This document shows positions 1 to 5,038 of a stretch of 5,038 nt of DNA, piece after piece. Positions within the stretch are counted from its first letter, which is position 1; every line of letters begins with the position of its first letter. The stretch comes from Rikenella microfusus. GTDB lineage: Bacteria; Bacteroidota; Bacteroidia; Bacteroidales; SZUA-534. The DNA is taken from the NCBI GenBank assembly GCA_020719105.1, contig DYQV01000218.1:1-5038 (forward strand). The letters are read 5' to 3'. Made by a program: the position numbers and the translations under genes. The notes under the pieces were generated by a model. That model ran no database searches and was not told the origin of the DNA. It was given only the letters and a program-made list of their open reading frames with translations.

Positions 1-202
1 TTAACTGGATGAGTTTGCTCCGAAAAGCTAAAAAACTTCAAATTAGTCATCTGATGAATTTCTAATTAACAGATTACCAGACCAATAATATTTCCGATTT
101 TAACAATAGATTCATCGGATGACTTTTCGGAGTGGACTCACAGGATATTATTCAAAATTATGAGTCTAAAAAATAAAGTATAACATTTAAAAGTCAAAAA
201 TA
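1..202. other. Non-coding region upstream of the E1 gene
   Basis: No reading frame of useful length is visible. The inverted repeat at 10-140 fills most of it. The remaining 60 bp before the E1 start are very A/T-rich and must hold the nearest promoter if transcription begins here. I could not find a clear match to the Bacteroidota TAnnTTTG -7 element, and no Shine-Dalgarno sequence precedes the ATG at 203, as is usual in the phylum. Confidence 0.6.
10..140. repeat. Imperfect interrupted inverted repeat, possibly a MITE-like remnant
   Basis: The outer arms 10-27 and 123-140 are inverted copies matching at 15 of 18 positions, sharing the core CTCCGAAAAG / CTTTTCGGAG. A second pair, 46-60 and 109-123, matches at 13 of 15 (GTCATCTGATGAATT against the complement of GATTCATCGGATGAC). 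On the right the two arm segments abut, while on the left an extra 18 bp (28-45) separates them. The centre (61-108) is A/T-rich and has no reading frame of note. Long terminal inverted arms around a short non-coding core resemble a miniature transposable element or a decayed insertion-sequence end. I see no clean target-site duplication: GGAT occurs near both ends (7-10, 143-146) but not in equivalent positions. It could instead act as a long hairpin in the leader of the E1 gene or as a terminator for a gene upstream of the window. Confidence 0.55.
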
Positions 203-2245
203 ATGTCAGGAAACAATAAGTATCATATAAAAAAAACAGATAAAGAAACATTGCGTAAATGGTTTCATTTAATGACACTGGGGCGGGCAATTGATAATAA
301 AGCACCCAATTATTTAAAACAGGCCATTGGTTGGTCGTATCATGCGCCTTTTGCCGGCCATGATGGAGTTCAGTTAGCTATTGGTCAGATATTTAACAAA
401 GAAACCGATCATCTTTTTCCGTATTACCGCGATATGTTGACCGCTATTTCGGCTGGTTTAACTGCTACTGAGACTATTTTGAATGGCATATCGAAAGCTA
501 CCGATGTGGCTGGTGGTGGCCGGCACATGAGCAACCACTTTGCAAAACCGGAATGGAATATTCACAATGTTTCATCAAGTACCGGTAACCATACATTACA
601 TGCAGTTGGTGTTGCCCGAGGTATGAAAAAGTATAACCATAAAGGAATCAGCATTAGTTCTCAAGGTGAATCATCGGTATCGGAAGGTTATGTTTATGAA
701 GCCATTAATGGGGCAACTACTGAAAAACTTCCCGTACTTTTTGTATTTCAGGATAATGGTTACGGTATTTCGGTACCTAAAAAGGATCAAACAGCTAACC
801 GTAAGGTAGCCAATAACTTTACCGGTATGAAAAACCTTAAAATTTATCATTGCAATGGTAAAGATGTGTTTGATTCAATGAATACCTTGGAAGAGGCAAA
901 ACAATGGATTTTGGATAACCAAATGCCAGCTATTGTTCAGGCTAATTGTGTGCGTATGCATTCCCATTCTAATTCCGACCGGCATGAATTGTATCGTGAT
1001 GAAGAAGAGCGCAATTATGTTCAGGAGTATGACCCATTGGCAAAATATCGCAGGTTGTTGATTCGATATGAACGATTCACAGAACAGGAACTCGTTGAAA
1101 TTGAAAGTCAGGTTAAAGAAGAAGTAAAAAAAGCCCACAAAGAAGCTATGGCCGCTCCTGATCCGGATCCGGCCTCTATTTTTGATTTTGTTTCCCCAGC
1201 TCCTTATCCTGCTGACAAATATCCGGATGGTTTGGCTGATTATCAAGGAGAAAACAAGAAACTAATTGAAGGAATTAATGAAACCCTGAAAGCAGAATTT
1301 CGGTTGAATCCCGATACCTTTTTATGGGGACAAGATATAGCCAATAAAGAAAAGGGTGGAATTTTTAATGTTTCAAAAGGGATGCAACAGGAATTTGGAA
1401 AAGAACGGATTTTTAATGCACCCATTGCTGAAGATTTTATCATGGGAACTGCCAATGGTATGAGCCGCTTCAGCGATAAAATACGAATTGTAGTTGAAGG
1501 AGCCGAGTTTGCCGATTATTTCTGGCCTGCCATGGAACAATATGTCGATTCAAGCCATGATTACTGGCGCTCGAATGGTCAGTTTACCCCAAATGTTACC
1601 ATCCGTTTGGCTTCGGGTGGATATATTGGGGGCGGTTTATACCATTCGCAAAATATTGAAGGGGCGCTGGCATCAATTCCTGGGGTACGTATCGTTTATC
1701 CATCGTATGCTGATGATGCTGCCGGACTTATGCGCAGCAGTTTACGCTCGCGGGGAATGACGTTGTTTCTGGAACCTAAAGCATTGTATAACGACCCAAT
1801 TTCATCGGCTGCCTTTCCCGATGATTATGAAGTGCCCTTTGGAAAAGCACGCATCCGTAAACAGGGAACTGACCTAACCATTGTGACTTATGGTAATACA
1901 ACCCACATGTGTATTGAGGTGGCAAAGAAATTGGAGGAAGAGAAAGGAATTCATGCAGAAGTAATTGACTTGCGTTCGTTAGTTCCGCTTGATGTGGAAA
2001 CCATACTTGAATCGGTTAAGAAAACCGGAAAAGTATTGGTAGTGCATGAAGACAAGGTTTTTGGAGGTTTTGGAGGCGAAGTGGCTGCAATTATTACCGA
2101 AAAAGCGTTTGAATGGCTCGATGGACCTGTTAAAAGGGTTGGCTCCACATTTACCCCTGTAGGTTTTAACCGTATTCTTGAAAAAGCCATTTTACCCAAT
2201 GCGGATAAAATATTTGCCGCTGCAACCGATTTAATTGAATATTAA
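203..2245 (+). CDS. Fused alpha/beta E1 component of 2-oxoacid (branched-chain/pyruvate-type) dehydrogenase
   Basis: This 680-residue protein is the thiamine-diphosphate E1 enzyme that decarboxylates a 2-oxoacid and passes the acyl group to the lipoyl arm of E2, in the cytoplasm. Residues 1 to about 310 form the E1-alpha half. It has YYRD (74-77), the Mg-thiamine-diphosphate motif from GES (155-157) to NGY (185-187), and the HSHSNSD loop (253-259), equivalent to the regulatory loop of human branched-chain E1-alpha. A Pro/Asp-rich linker (about 315-345) leads to the E1-beta half: PIAE with the expected catalytic Glu410, FADYFWPA (436-443), LYHSQ with His481, and a transketolase C-terminal domain from about 545, including DLRSLVPLD (589-597). 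Subunits are normally separate, but fused forms are known in Bacteroidota. Glu156 in place of Asp is as in human BCKDHA, which favours a branched-chain substrate, though pyruvate is not excluded. No E2 or E3 gene lies in the window. ATG 203 gives a natural N-terminus; there is no Shine-Dalgarno. Confidence 0.93.
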   Translation: MSGNNKYHIKKTDKETLRKWFHLMTLGRAIDNKAPNYLKQAIGWSYHAPFAGHDGVQLAIGQIFNKETDHLFPYYRDMLTAISAGLTATETILNGISKATDVAGGGRHMSNHFAKPEWNIHNVSSSTGNHTLHAVGVARGMKKYNHKGISISSQGESSVSEGYVYEAINGATTEKLPVLFVFQDNGYGISVPKKDQTANRKVANNFTGMKNLKIYHCNGKDVFDSMNTLEEAKQWILDNQMPAIVQANCVRMHSHSNSDRHELYRDEEERNYVQEYDPLAKYRRLLIRYERFTEQELVEIESQVKEEVKKAHKEAMAAPDPDPASIFDFVSPAPYPADKYPDGLADYQGENKKLIEGINETLKAEFRLNPDTFLWGQDIANKEKGGIFNVSKGMQQEFGKERIFNAPIAEDFIMGTANGMSRFSDKIRIVVEGAEFADYFWPAMEQYVDSSHDYWRSNGQFTPNVTIRLASGGYIGGGLYHSQNIEGALASIPGVRIVYPSYADDAAGLMRSSLRSRGMTLFLEPKALYNDPISSAAFPDDYEVPFGKARIRKQGTDLTIVTYGNTTHMCIEVAKKLEEEKGIHAEVIDLRSLVPLDVETILESVKKTGKVLVVHEDKVFGGFGGEVAAIITEKAFEWLDGPVKRVGSTFTPVGFNRILEKAILPNADKIFAAATDLIEY

Positions 2246-2322
2246 TTCAAGGAGTTTGTTTCTCTTTTTTACAAAACAAAAACACATTTTTATTGTTAAA
2301 TTTTTGAACGATTTATTTTAAA

Positions 2323-2826
2323 ATGAAAAAGTTAGCATTATTATACAGTTTCAATACTCAAAAAACATCCAGAGCAGCTAAAATTATTCAGGAAGAATTT
2401 GGTGGCGTGCTGGAAGAAGTAAATGTAGAAGATATTACTGTAAAGAAATTTATGGCTTTCGAAAAATATATTTTAGGAGTACCAACTTGGTTTGATGGAG
2501 AATTACCCAATTATTGGGATGAGTTTTTACCTGATATAGAAGAGTTGGATTTGAAAGGTAAAACCTTTGCCTTATATGGGGCTGGTGACCAGAAAGGGTA
2601 TCCCGAAAATTATGTGGATGCAATTGGATTATTGGCAAATGTAATTGAAGAAAGAGGAGGTAAATTGGTTGGATTTGTTTCCACTGATGGTTATGAATTT
2701 GAGAGTAGTAAAGCCGTACGCGGAAATAATTTTTGCGGATTGGCTCTCGATTTTGAAAATCAGGCACGTCTGGTAAAACCAAGAATTGCTAAATGGGTAG
2801 AACAATTGAAAAAAGAGTTTAAATAA
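2323..2826 (+). CDS. Long-chain flavodoxin with atypical phosphate-binding loop
   Basis: The 167-residue protein has the length and block order of a long-chain flavodoxin, an FMN protein that shuttles single electrons in the cytoplasm, often replacing ferredoxin when iron is short. After the first strand (KLALLY) comes the phosphate loop SFNTQKT (9-15). The usual pattern is T/S-x-T-G-N-T; here the Thr residues remain, but Gly-Asn is replaced by Gln-Lys. The 50s loop GVPTWFDGELPNYW (52-65) carries Trp56, and the 90s loop GAGDQKGYPENY (86-97) carries Tyr93, the expected flavin-stacking residue. The C-terminus has the long-chain signature GLALDFENQ (139-147) and KWVEQL. The degenerate loop may mark a Bacteroidota subfamily or altered FMN affinity. 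The gene lies 77 bp after the E1 gene and is followed at once by an 8-bp repeat array. The redox partner is unknown; pyruvate:ferredoxin oxidoreductase is a guess. No Shine-Dalgarno is seen. Confidence 0.9.
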   Translation: MKKLALLYSFNTQKTSRAAKIIQEEFGGVLEEVNVEDITVKKFMAFEKYILGVPTWFDGELPNYWDEFLPDIEELDLKGKTFALYGAGDQKGYPENYVDAIGLLANVIEERGGKLVGFVSTDGYEFESSKAVRGNNFCGLALDFENQARLVKPRIAKWVEQLKKEFK

Positions 2827-2873
2827 TGAGTTCATGTGACCATTAGCTCATGTGACCATGTGACCATGAGTTT
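2826..2873. repeat. Octanucleotide repeat block 1 (ATGTGACC type)
   Basis: Six contiguous 8-bp units start on the last base of the flavodoxin stop codon: ATGAGTTC, ATGTGACC, ATTAGCTC, ATGTGACC, ATGTGACC and ATGAGTTT. Three are identical and the other three keep AT at the start. ATTAGCTCAT (2842-2851) is the reverse complement of ATGAGCTAAT, which occurs twice in the next block (2889-2898, 2913-2922), so the two blocks are related in opposite orientation and could pair. The function is unknown. Such arrays can expand or shrink by replication slippage. Confidence 0.75.
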
Positions 2874-2887
2874 AGAAACAATTAACC

Positions 2888-2951
2888 AATGAGCTAATGA
2901 ACAAATGGGCTAATGAGCTAATGAACAAATGAACCAATGAACTAATGAACG
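2888..2951. repeat. Octanucleotide tandem array 2, consensus AATGARCN
   Basis: Eight contiguous 8-bp units: AATGAGCT, AATGAACA, AATGGGCT, AATGAGCT, AATGAACA, AATGAACC, AATGAACT and AATGAACG. AATG is fixed in every unit, the fifth and sixth bases are purines, the seventh is always C and the last varies. A following AATCATTC looks like a decayed ninth unit. Several junctions read TAATGA, a stop/start overlap, but with an 8-bp period no frame stays open, so it is not coding. It sits about 23 bp before the GGAGG site of the DHOD-like gene, so the promoter or leader of that gene must include or adjoin it. Confidence 0.85.
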
Positions 2952-2973
2952 AATCATTCTAACCAAAACAAAC

Positions 2974-2978
2974 GGAGG
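2974..2978 (+). promoter_or_regulatory. Strong Shine-Dalgarno GGAGG of the DHOD-like gene
   Basis: GGAGG lies 7 nt before ATG 2986, an ideal distance. This fixes the start of the DHOD-like gene and stands out because the E1 and flavodoxin starts have A/T-rich leaders with no such motif, the usual state in Bacteroidota. It may indicate a high translation rate or a different history for this gene. Confidence 0.75.
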
Positions 2979-2985
2979 ATTAATT

Positions 2986-3999
2986 ATGGCAAATCTAAAG
3001 ACCACTTACATGGGGATTGAGTTGAAAAATCCCATCATTATTGGGGCTAACAATCTCATTACCGATGTAAAAAATGCCAAAGCTATTGAAGAAGCGGGTG
3101 CAGCGGCAATTGTTTACAAATCGTTGTTCGAGGAGCAGATCCAGTTGGAAAGTTATGAAATGGACATGCAAATGGAAGCCTACAATGAACGGAATGCCGA
3201 AATGACCACACTCTTCCCTGAAATGGGACATGCCGGGCCTAAAGAGTTTTTAATGAACCTAAAAAAGCTAAAACAAGGTCTTACCATTCCTGTTTTTGGC
3301 AGTTTGAATTGTGTAAACCGCGAAACTTGGGTAGTGTGGGCCAAAGAAATTGAGCAAACGGGTGTTGATGGCCTTGAACTCAATTTTTATCATGTTCCTT
3401 ATGATTTTAACATGGAGGAAGGGGTTATTATTGAAGAGCAAATCAGCATTGCCAAAGAAGTTGTGAAGGCTTTGAAAATTCCGGTTGCTGTAAAATTGAG
3501 TCCTTTTTATACCAATCCTTTGAATTTTATCCACAGACTTGATGCCGTTGGAGTTAAGGCCGTTGTAATGTTCAACAGTTTGTTTCAGCCCGATATTGAT
3601 ACCAAAAACCTGAAACTGGTTTATAAGTATAAATTCAGCCACGAAGAGGATAACCGCCTGCCTTTGCGATATACCGGTTTGGCATTCGGCCATTTAAAAG
3701 CCAATATTTGCACTAGCCGCGGCATATTTACCGGAACCGATGTAACCAAAATGATATTAGCAGGTGCCGATTCAATACAGATGGTAAGTGCCATTTATAA
3801 AAATGGTTTTGGGGCCATCACCAAAGCGTTGGAAGAGCTGGAAATGTGGATGAAAGAGAAAAACTTTAAAACACTCTCCGAATTCCGTGGTAAAATGTCA
3901 AAATCGAATATCCGTAGTCCATTTGCCTATCGAAGAGCTCAGTATATTGACATTCTTTGGCATTCCGATGATGTGTTAAAAGAACATTCGCTTCACTAA
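2986..3999 (+). CDS. Dihydroorotate dehydrogenase-like FMN protein (non-canonical PyrD family)
   Basis: This 337-residue protein is a TIM-barrel flavoprotein resembling dihydroorotate dehydrogenases and matches the divergent 'DHOD-like' group rather than true PyrD. FMN-site residues of the family are recognisable: Lys45 in YKSLFEE, Asn108 in SLNCVN, Asn133 in ELN, Lys170 in VAVKLSP, Asn197 in VMFNS, and the phosphate-binding end TSRGIFTGTD (243-252) plus AGADSIQMVSA (259-269). Class 1 enzymes have a catalytic Cys in ELNLSCPN and class 2 a Ser; here the block reads ELNFYHVPYD (131-140), so the base is missing and His136 falls at that place. Pyrimidine synthesis is therefore doubtful; the true substrate is unknown, and a different oxidation or reduction is likely. 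The C-terminal tail (about 305-337) extends past the barrel. The start is fixed by the GGAGG site. It lies 159 bp after the flavodoxin gene; a shared redox role is only a guess. A terminator-like hairpin follows at 4012. Confidence 0.87.
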   Translation: MANLKTTYMGIELKNPIIIGANNLITDVKNAKAIEEAGAAAIVYKSLFEEQIQLESYEMDMQMEAYNERNAEMTTLFPEMGHAGPKEFLMNLKKLKQGLTIPVFGSLNCVNRETWVVWAKEIEQTGVDGLELNFYHVPYDFNMEEGVIIEEQISIAKEVVKALKIPVAVKLSPFYTNPLNFIHRLDAVGVKAVVMFNSLFQPDIDTKNLKLVYKYKFSHEEDNRLPLRYTGLAFGHLKANICTSRGIFTGTDVTKMILAGADSIQMVSAIYKNGFGAITKALEELEMWMKEKNFKTLSEFRGKMSKSNIRSPFAYRRAQYIDILWHSDDVLKEHSLH

Positions 4000-4011
4000 T
4001 ACTAAAATTTA

Positions 4012-4044
4012 AAAAAAGGGGTGTACGACAAAATTCCCTTTTTT
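4012..4044 (+). terminator. Rho-independent-type terminator of the DHOD-like gene
   Basis: AAAAAAGGG (4012-4020) pairs with CCCTTTTTT (4036-4044), a 9-bp stem with a 15-nt loop, starting 12 bp after the stop codon. The 3' arm supplies the U-tract. The stem has only three G-C pairs, so it is a modest hairpin. Its loop contains the left GTGTACGACA arm of the putative 302-bp element. Confidence 0.6.
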
Positions 4045-4045
4045 C

Positions 4046-4067
4046 AAAAGATTACAAGTAATCTTTT
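4046..4067. repeat. Perfect 22-bp palindrome, AAAAGATTAC with 2-bp centre
   Basis: AAAAGATTAC (4046-4055) and GTAATCTTTT (4058-4067) are exact inverted copies around AA. As RNA it folds into a hairpin ending in a U-tract, so with the preceding stem-loop it may be a second, tandem terminator. As DNA it could equally be a dimeric-protein binding site, but its place behind a gene favours termination. Confidence 0.65.
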
Positions 4068-4168
4068 ATTTTCGTGTTTTTCGTGCTTTCTGTTGTTGAT
4101 ATTGATAATTTGTTCCATTACACTCAAAAACTTAACAACGAAAAATACAAAAAGCACGAAAAAAAGAT
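4061..4168. repeat. Long inverted repeat with TTTTTCGTGCTTT arms
   Basis: TTTTTCGTGCTTT (4077-4089) and AAAGCACGAAAAA (4151-4163) are perfect 13-bp inverted copies. In a slightly different register the similarity spans about 35 bp on each side (4061-4097 against 4134-4168), ending in TGTTGTT / AACAACG inside. The arms are themselves built of related TTTCGTG words. The span between the arms is A/T-rich and non-coding. It may be the core of the putative 302-bp element. Confidence 0.6.
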
Positions 4169-4324
4169 ACGGATGAATCTATTAGCACAATGATTGACTT
4201 TATTCGGCACACAACATAGATTTAACTCGGGGCTGGGTTAAAAAAGTGGCTAGTCAAAATACTGAGTCAACTAATAGTTAAAGCGGAAATGTATTTAGGA
4301 AAAAGGAAAAAATGTCGTACACAA

Positions 4325-4361
4325 AAAAAAAGACGAGGGTTCAAAATCATCGGCTTTTTTT
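4325..4361. terminator. Bidirectional terminator between convergent genes
   Basis: A-tract plus G (4325-4332) pairs with C plus T-tract (4354-4361). After one A/G mismatch, CGA (4334-4336) pairs with TCG (4350-4352), leaving a 13-nt loop. Because the stem is flanked by A-runs on the left and T-runs on the right, it gives a U-tract on either strand. It best serves the minus-strand thioesterase gene, which ends at 4505, and backs up the plus-strand gene. Confidence 0.55.
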
Positions 4362-4366
4362 ATGAA

Positions 4367-4414
4367 ACCCCATGCAGATAACTGCACAAAAACGGATGAA
4401 AATTTTCATGGGGT
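4367..4414. repeat. Compound inverted repeat ACCCCATG...CATGGGGT
   Basis: The outer arms ACCCCATG (4367-4374) and CATGGGGT (4407-4414) are exact inverted copies. Inside are a small hairpin, TGCAG-ATAA-CTGCA (4373-4386), and a perfect 14-bp palindrome ATGAAAATTTTCAT (4396-4409), both of which overlap the outer arms, so the structures are mutually exclusive. This may form part of the termination region of the thioesterase transcript; no known RNA family is recognised. Confidence 0.45.
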
Positions 4415-4504
4415 GTTCCATTCGTAGGAAACAATTGATATTCAATGAACTAAAAATTATTTACGGATGAAATATGAATGTTTGGTATTTGTATCTTGAA
4501 AAAA

Positions 4505-4972
4505 TTATTTCCCAAAGTTTTCAGGAATTAATATGGCTAATACTTCTCCGGTTACACATACTTCACCACCGGCAATCAATCGGATTTCAGTGACAACTTT
4601 CCTTCCTTTAATCTCTTTAATAATGCCTCTCAGTTCAAGGGCACCATCAATGGGTGTGGGTTTTTTATAGCTTACTTGTAAATTGCCGGTAACAAAACGT
4701 GGTGCATTGAATTCAGTTAATTCAATGGCTTGTTCTTTGGCGTAAGCCAATGCTGCCGAACCGGTTCCATGGCAATCAATAAGTGAGGCAAGCAATCCGC
4801 CATAAACAAAACCCTCCATGGCAGTATGGTGTTTTTTTGGAGTATAAAAGCTAACGGTTTCATCACCATCCCAATGGGTTTTAATCTGGTGCCCTTCCTT
4901 ATTTAGCCTTCCACAACCATAGCACTGGGCAAACTCATCGGCGTAATAATCTTGAATTCCTTTTAATTTCAT
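4505..4972 (-). CDS. PaaI-type hotdog-fold thioesterase
   Basis: This 155-residue protein resembles small hotdog thioesterases of the PaaI/4HBT group, which hydrolyse acyl-CoA or similar thioesters in the cytoplasm. The N-terminal CYGCG (17-21) is the CxxC motif often seen in this group. The hotdog helix is VYGGLLASLIDCHGTGSA (56-73), where most relatives read HGG; Tyr57 replaces that His. The following strands VTGNLQVSYKKPTPIDG (94-110), ELRGIIKEIKGRKV and the C-terminal GEVCVTGEVLAIL (136-148) complete the usual fold. The length is typical and the frame is intact. The substrate is unknown. The ATG at 4972 is preceded by an A-rich leader without Shine-Dalgarno. The gene faces the DHOD-like gene across the 505-bp spacer and is not in an operon with anything visible. 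The fold is secure; catalytic activity is less so, because the residue change touches the usual active-site helix. Confidence 0.85.
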   Translation of the reverse strand: MKLKGIQDYYADEFAQCYGCGRLNKEGHQIKTHWDGDETVSFYTPKKHHTAMEGFVYGGLLASLIDCHGTGSAALAYAKEQAIELTEFNAPRFVTGNLQVSYKKPTPIDGALELRGIIKEIKGRKVVTEIRLIAGGEVCVTGEVLAILIPENFGK

Positions 4973-5038
4973 TTTATATGTTTTGGCTCTATTCTAACTA
5001 TCGGGTGATTTCTAAATTAACCAATAAATTGGAAAGAT
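4973..5038 (-). other. Upstream region of the thioesterase gene
   Basis: This 66-bp non-coding stretch should carry the leader and perhaps the promoter of the minus-strand gene. CCAAT-AA-ATTGG (5021-5032) is a small interrupted palindrome with 5-bp arms. On the minus strand TAATTTAG matches TAnnTTTG at all but one fixed position, but a matching -33 element is not clear, so no promoter is called. Confidence 0.35.

Larger units (their letters stand above)
4021..4322. repeat. Possible 302-bp MITE-like element with GTGTACGACA ends
   Basis: GTGTACGACA (4021-4030) and TGTCGTACAC (4313-4322) are perfect 10-bp inverted copies 302 bp apart. The similarity weakly continues inward as a pyrimidine-rich run (AATTCCCTTTTTTC against the complement of GGAAAAAGGAAAAAA). 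The interior has no reading frame but has its own inverted repeats. The A-rich runs on both sides prevent recognition of a target duplication. It could be a non-autonomous insertion or IS remnant, or two chance or regulatory sites; no transposase is present. Confidence 0.4.
4169..4471 (+). repeat. Three dispersed copies of ACGGATGAA
   Basis: The same 9-mer occurs at 4169-4177, 4392-4400 and 4463-4471, all on the plus strand and all in the non-coding spacer. Three exact copies within about 300 bp are more than expected by chance, although the surrounding sequence shows no longer shared block. The role is unknown. Confidence 0.5.
4000..4504. other. Convergent 505-bp spacer, non-coding and rich in inverted repeats
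   Basis: It lies between the 3' ends of the DHOD-like gene (+) and the thioesterase gene (-), so no promoter is needed here. No credible gene is seen. It holds terminator-like hairpins for both directions, a perfect 10-bp-arm palindrome, a possible 302-bp inverted-repeat element, and three copies of ACGGATGAA, each listed separately. Confidence 0.7.

Noticed and set aside
875..1246. Minus-strand open frame of 123 codons within the E1 gene
   Set aside because: It lies wholly opposite a well-conserved enzyme and its translation resembles no protein family; it is a shadow of the real frame. The other overlapping frames were dismissed for the same reason.
2255..2280. TTTGTTT / AAACAAA stem after the E1 gene as a terminator
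   Set aside because: The 7-bp stem has only one G-C pair and a 12-nt loop, so it is too weak to call.
2299..2306. AATTTTTG as a Bacteroidota -7 promoter element before the flavodoxin gene
   Set aside because: One fixed base differs from TAnnTTTG and no TTTG/TTG -33 element is found at the right distance; such A/T-rich matches are frequent by chance here.
2866..2892. Eight-codon ORF inside the octamer region as a leader peptide
   Set aside because: It has no ribosome binding site or codon pattern, and the repeats generate ATG and stop codons by composition alone.
2826..2951. CRISPR array
   Set aside because: The 8-bp units are contiguous, with no repeat-spacer alternation, and no cas gene is present.
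203..3999. E1, flavodoxin and DHOD-like genes as one operon or new pathway
   Set aside because: The spacers of 77 and 159 bp, an intervening repeat array and a lack of known functional links do not support this beyond shared direction.

Overview
The window most likely comes from a member of the Bacteroidota, probably a Bacteroidales/Marinilabiliales-type anaerobe or facultative anaerobe. The reasons are an AT-rich chromosome with very A/T-rich spacers, mostly no Shine-Dalgarno sequence before the genes, a branched-chain/pyruvate-type E1 dehydrogenase with alpha and beta subunits fused in one chain, and protein subfamilies typical of that phylum. The order-level placement is inference.

Layout: 1-202 is non-coding and holds an imperfect, interrupted inverted repeat. 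203-2245 (+) encodes a fused thiamine-diphosphate E1 component of a 2-oxoacid dehydrogenase complex. 2323-2826 (+) encodes a long-chain flavodoxin. 2826-2951 is an unusual spacer made almost entirely of degenerate 8-bp repeats in two blocks. 2986-3999 (+) encodes a dihydroorotate dehydrogenase-like FMN protein, preceded by a strong GGAGG ribosome binding site that is rare for this phylum. 4000-4504 is a 505-bp convergent spacer packed with hairpins and inverted repeats. 4505-4972 (-) encodes a hotdog-fold PaaI-type thioesterase. 4973-5038 is the upstream region of that gene.

The three plus-strand genes share a direction but have spacers of 77 and 159 bp, so a tight operon is not evident. A loose theme is redox and acyl-CoA metabolism: E1 starts oxidative decarboxylation of 2-oxoacids to acyl-CoA, flavodoxin carries electrons, the DHOD-like protein is a flavoprotein, and the thioesterase may hydrolyse acyl-CoA. 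No sequence evidence shows that they act together.

I do not see a convincing new multi-gene system. The most unusual material is non-coding: the octanucleotide array between the flavodoxin and DHOD-like genes, and the two MITE-like inverted-repeat regions (10-140 and 4021-4322).
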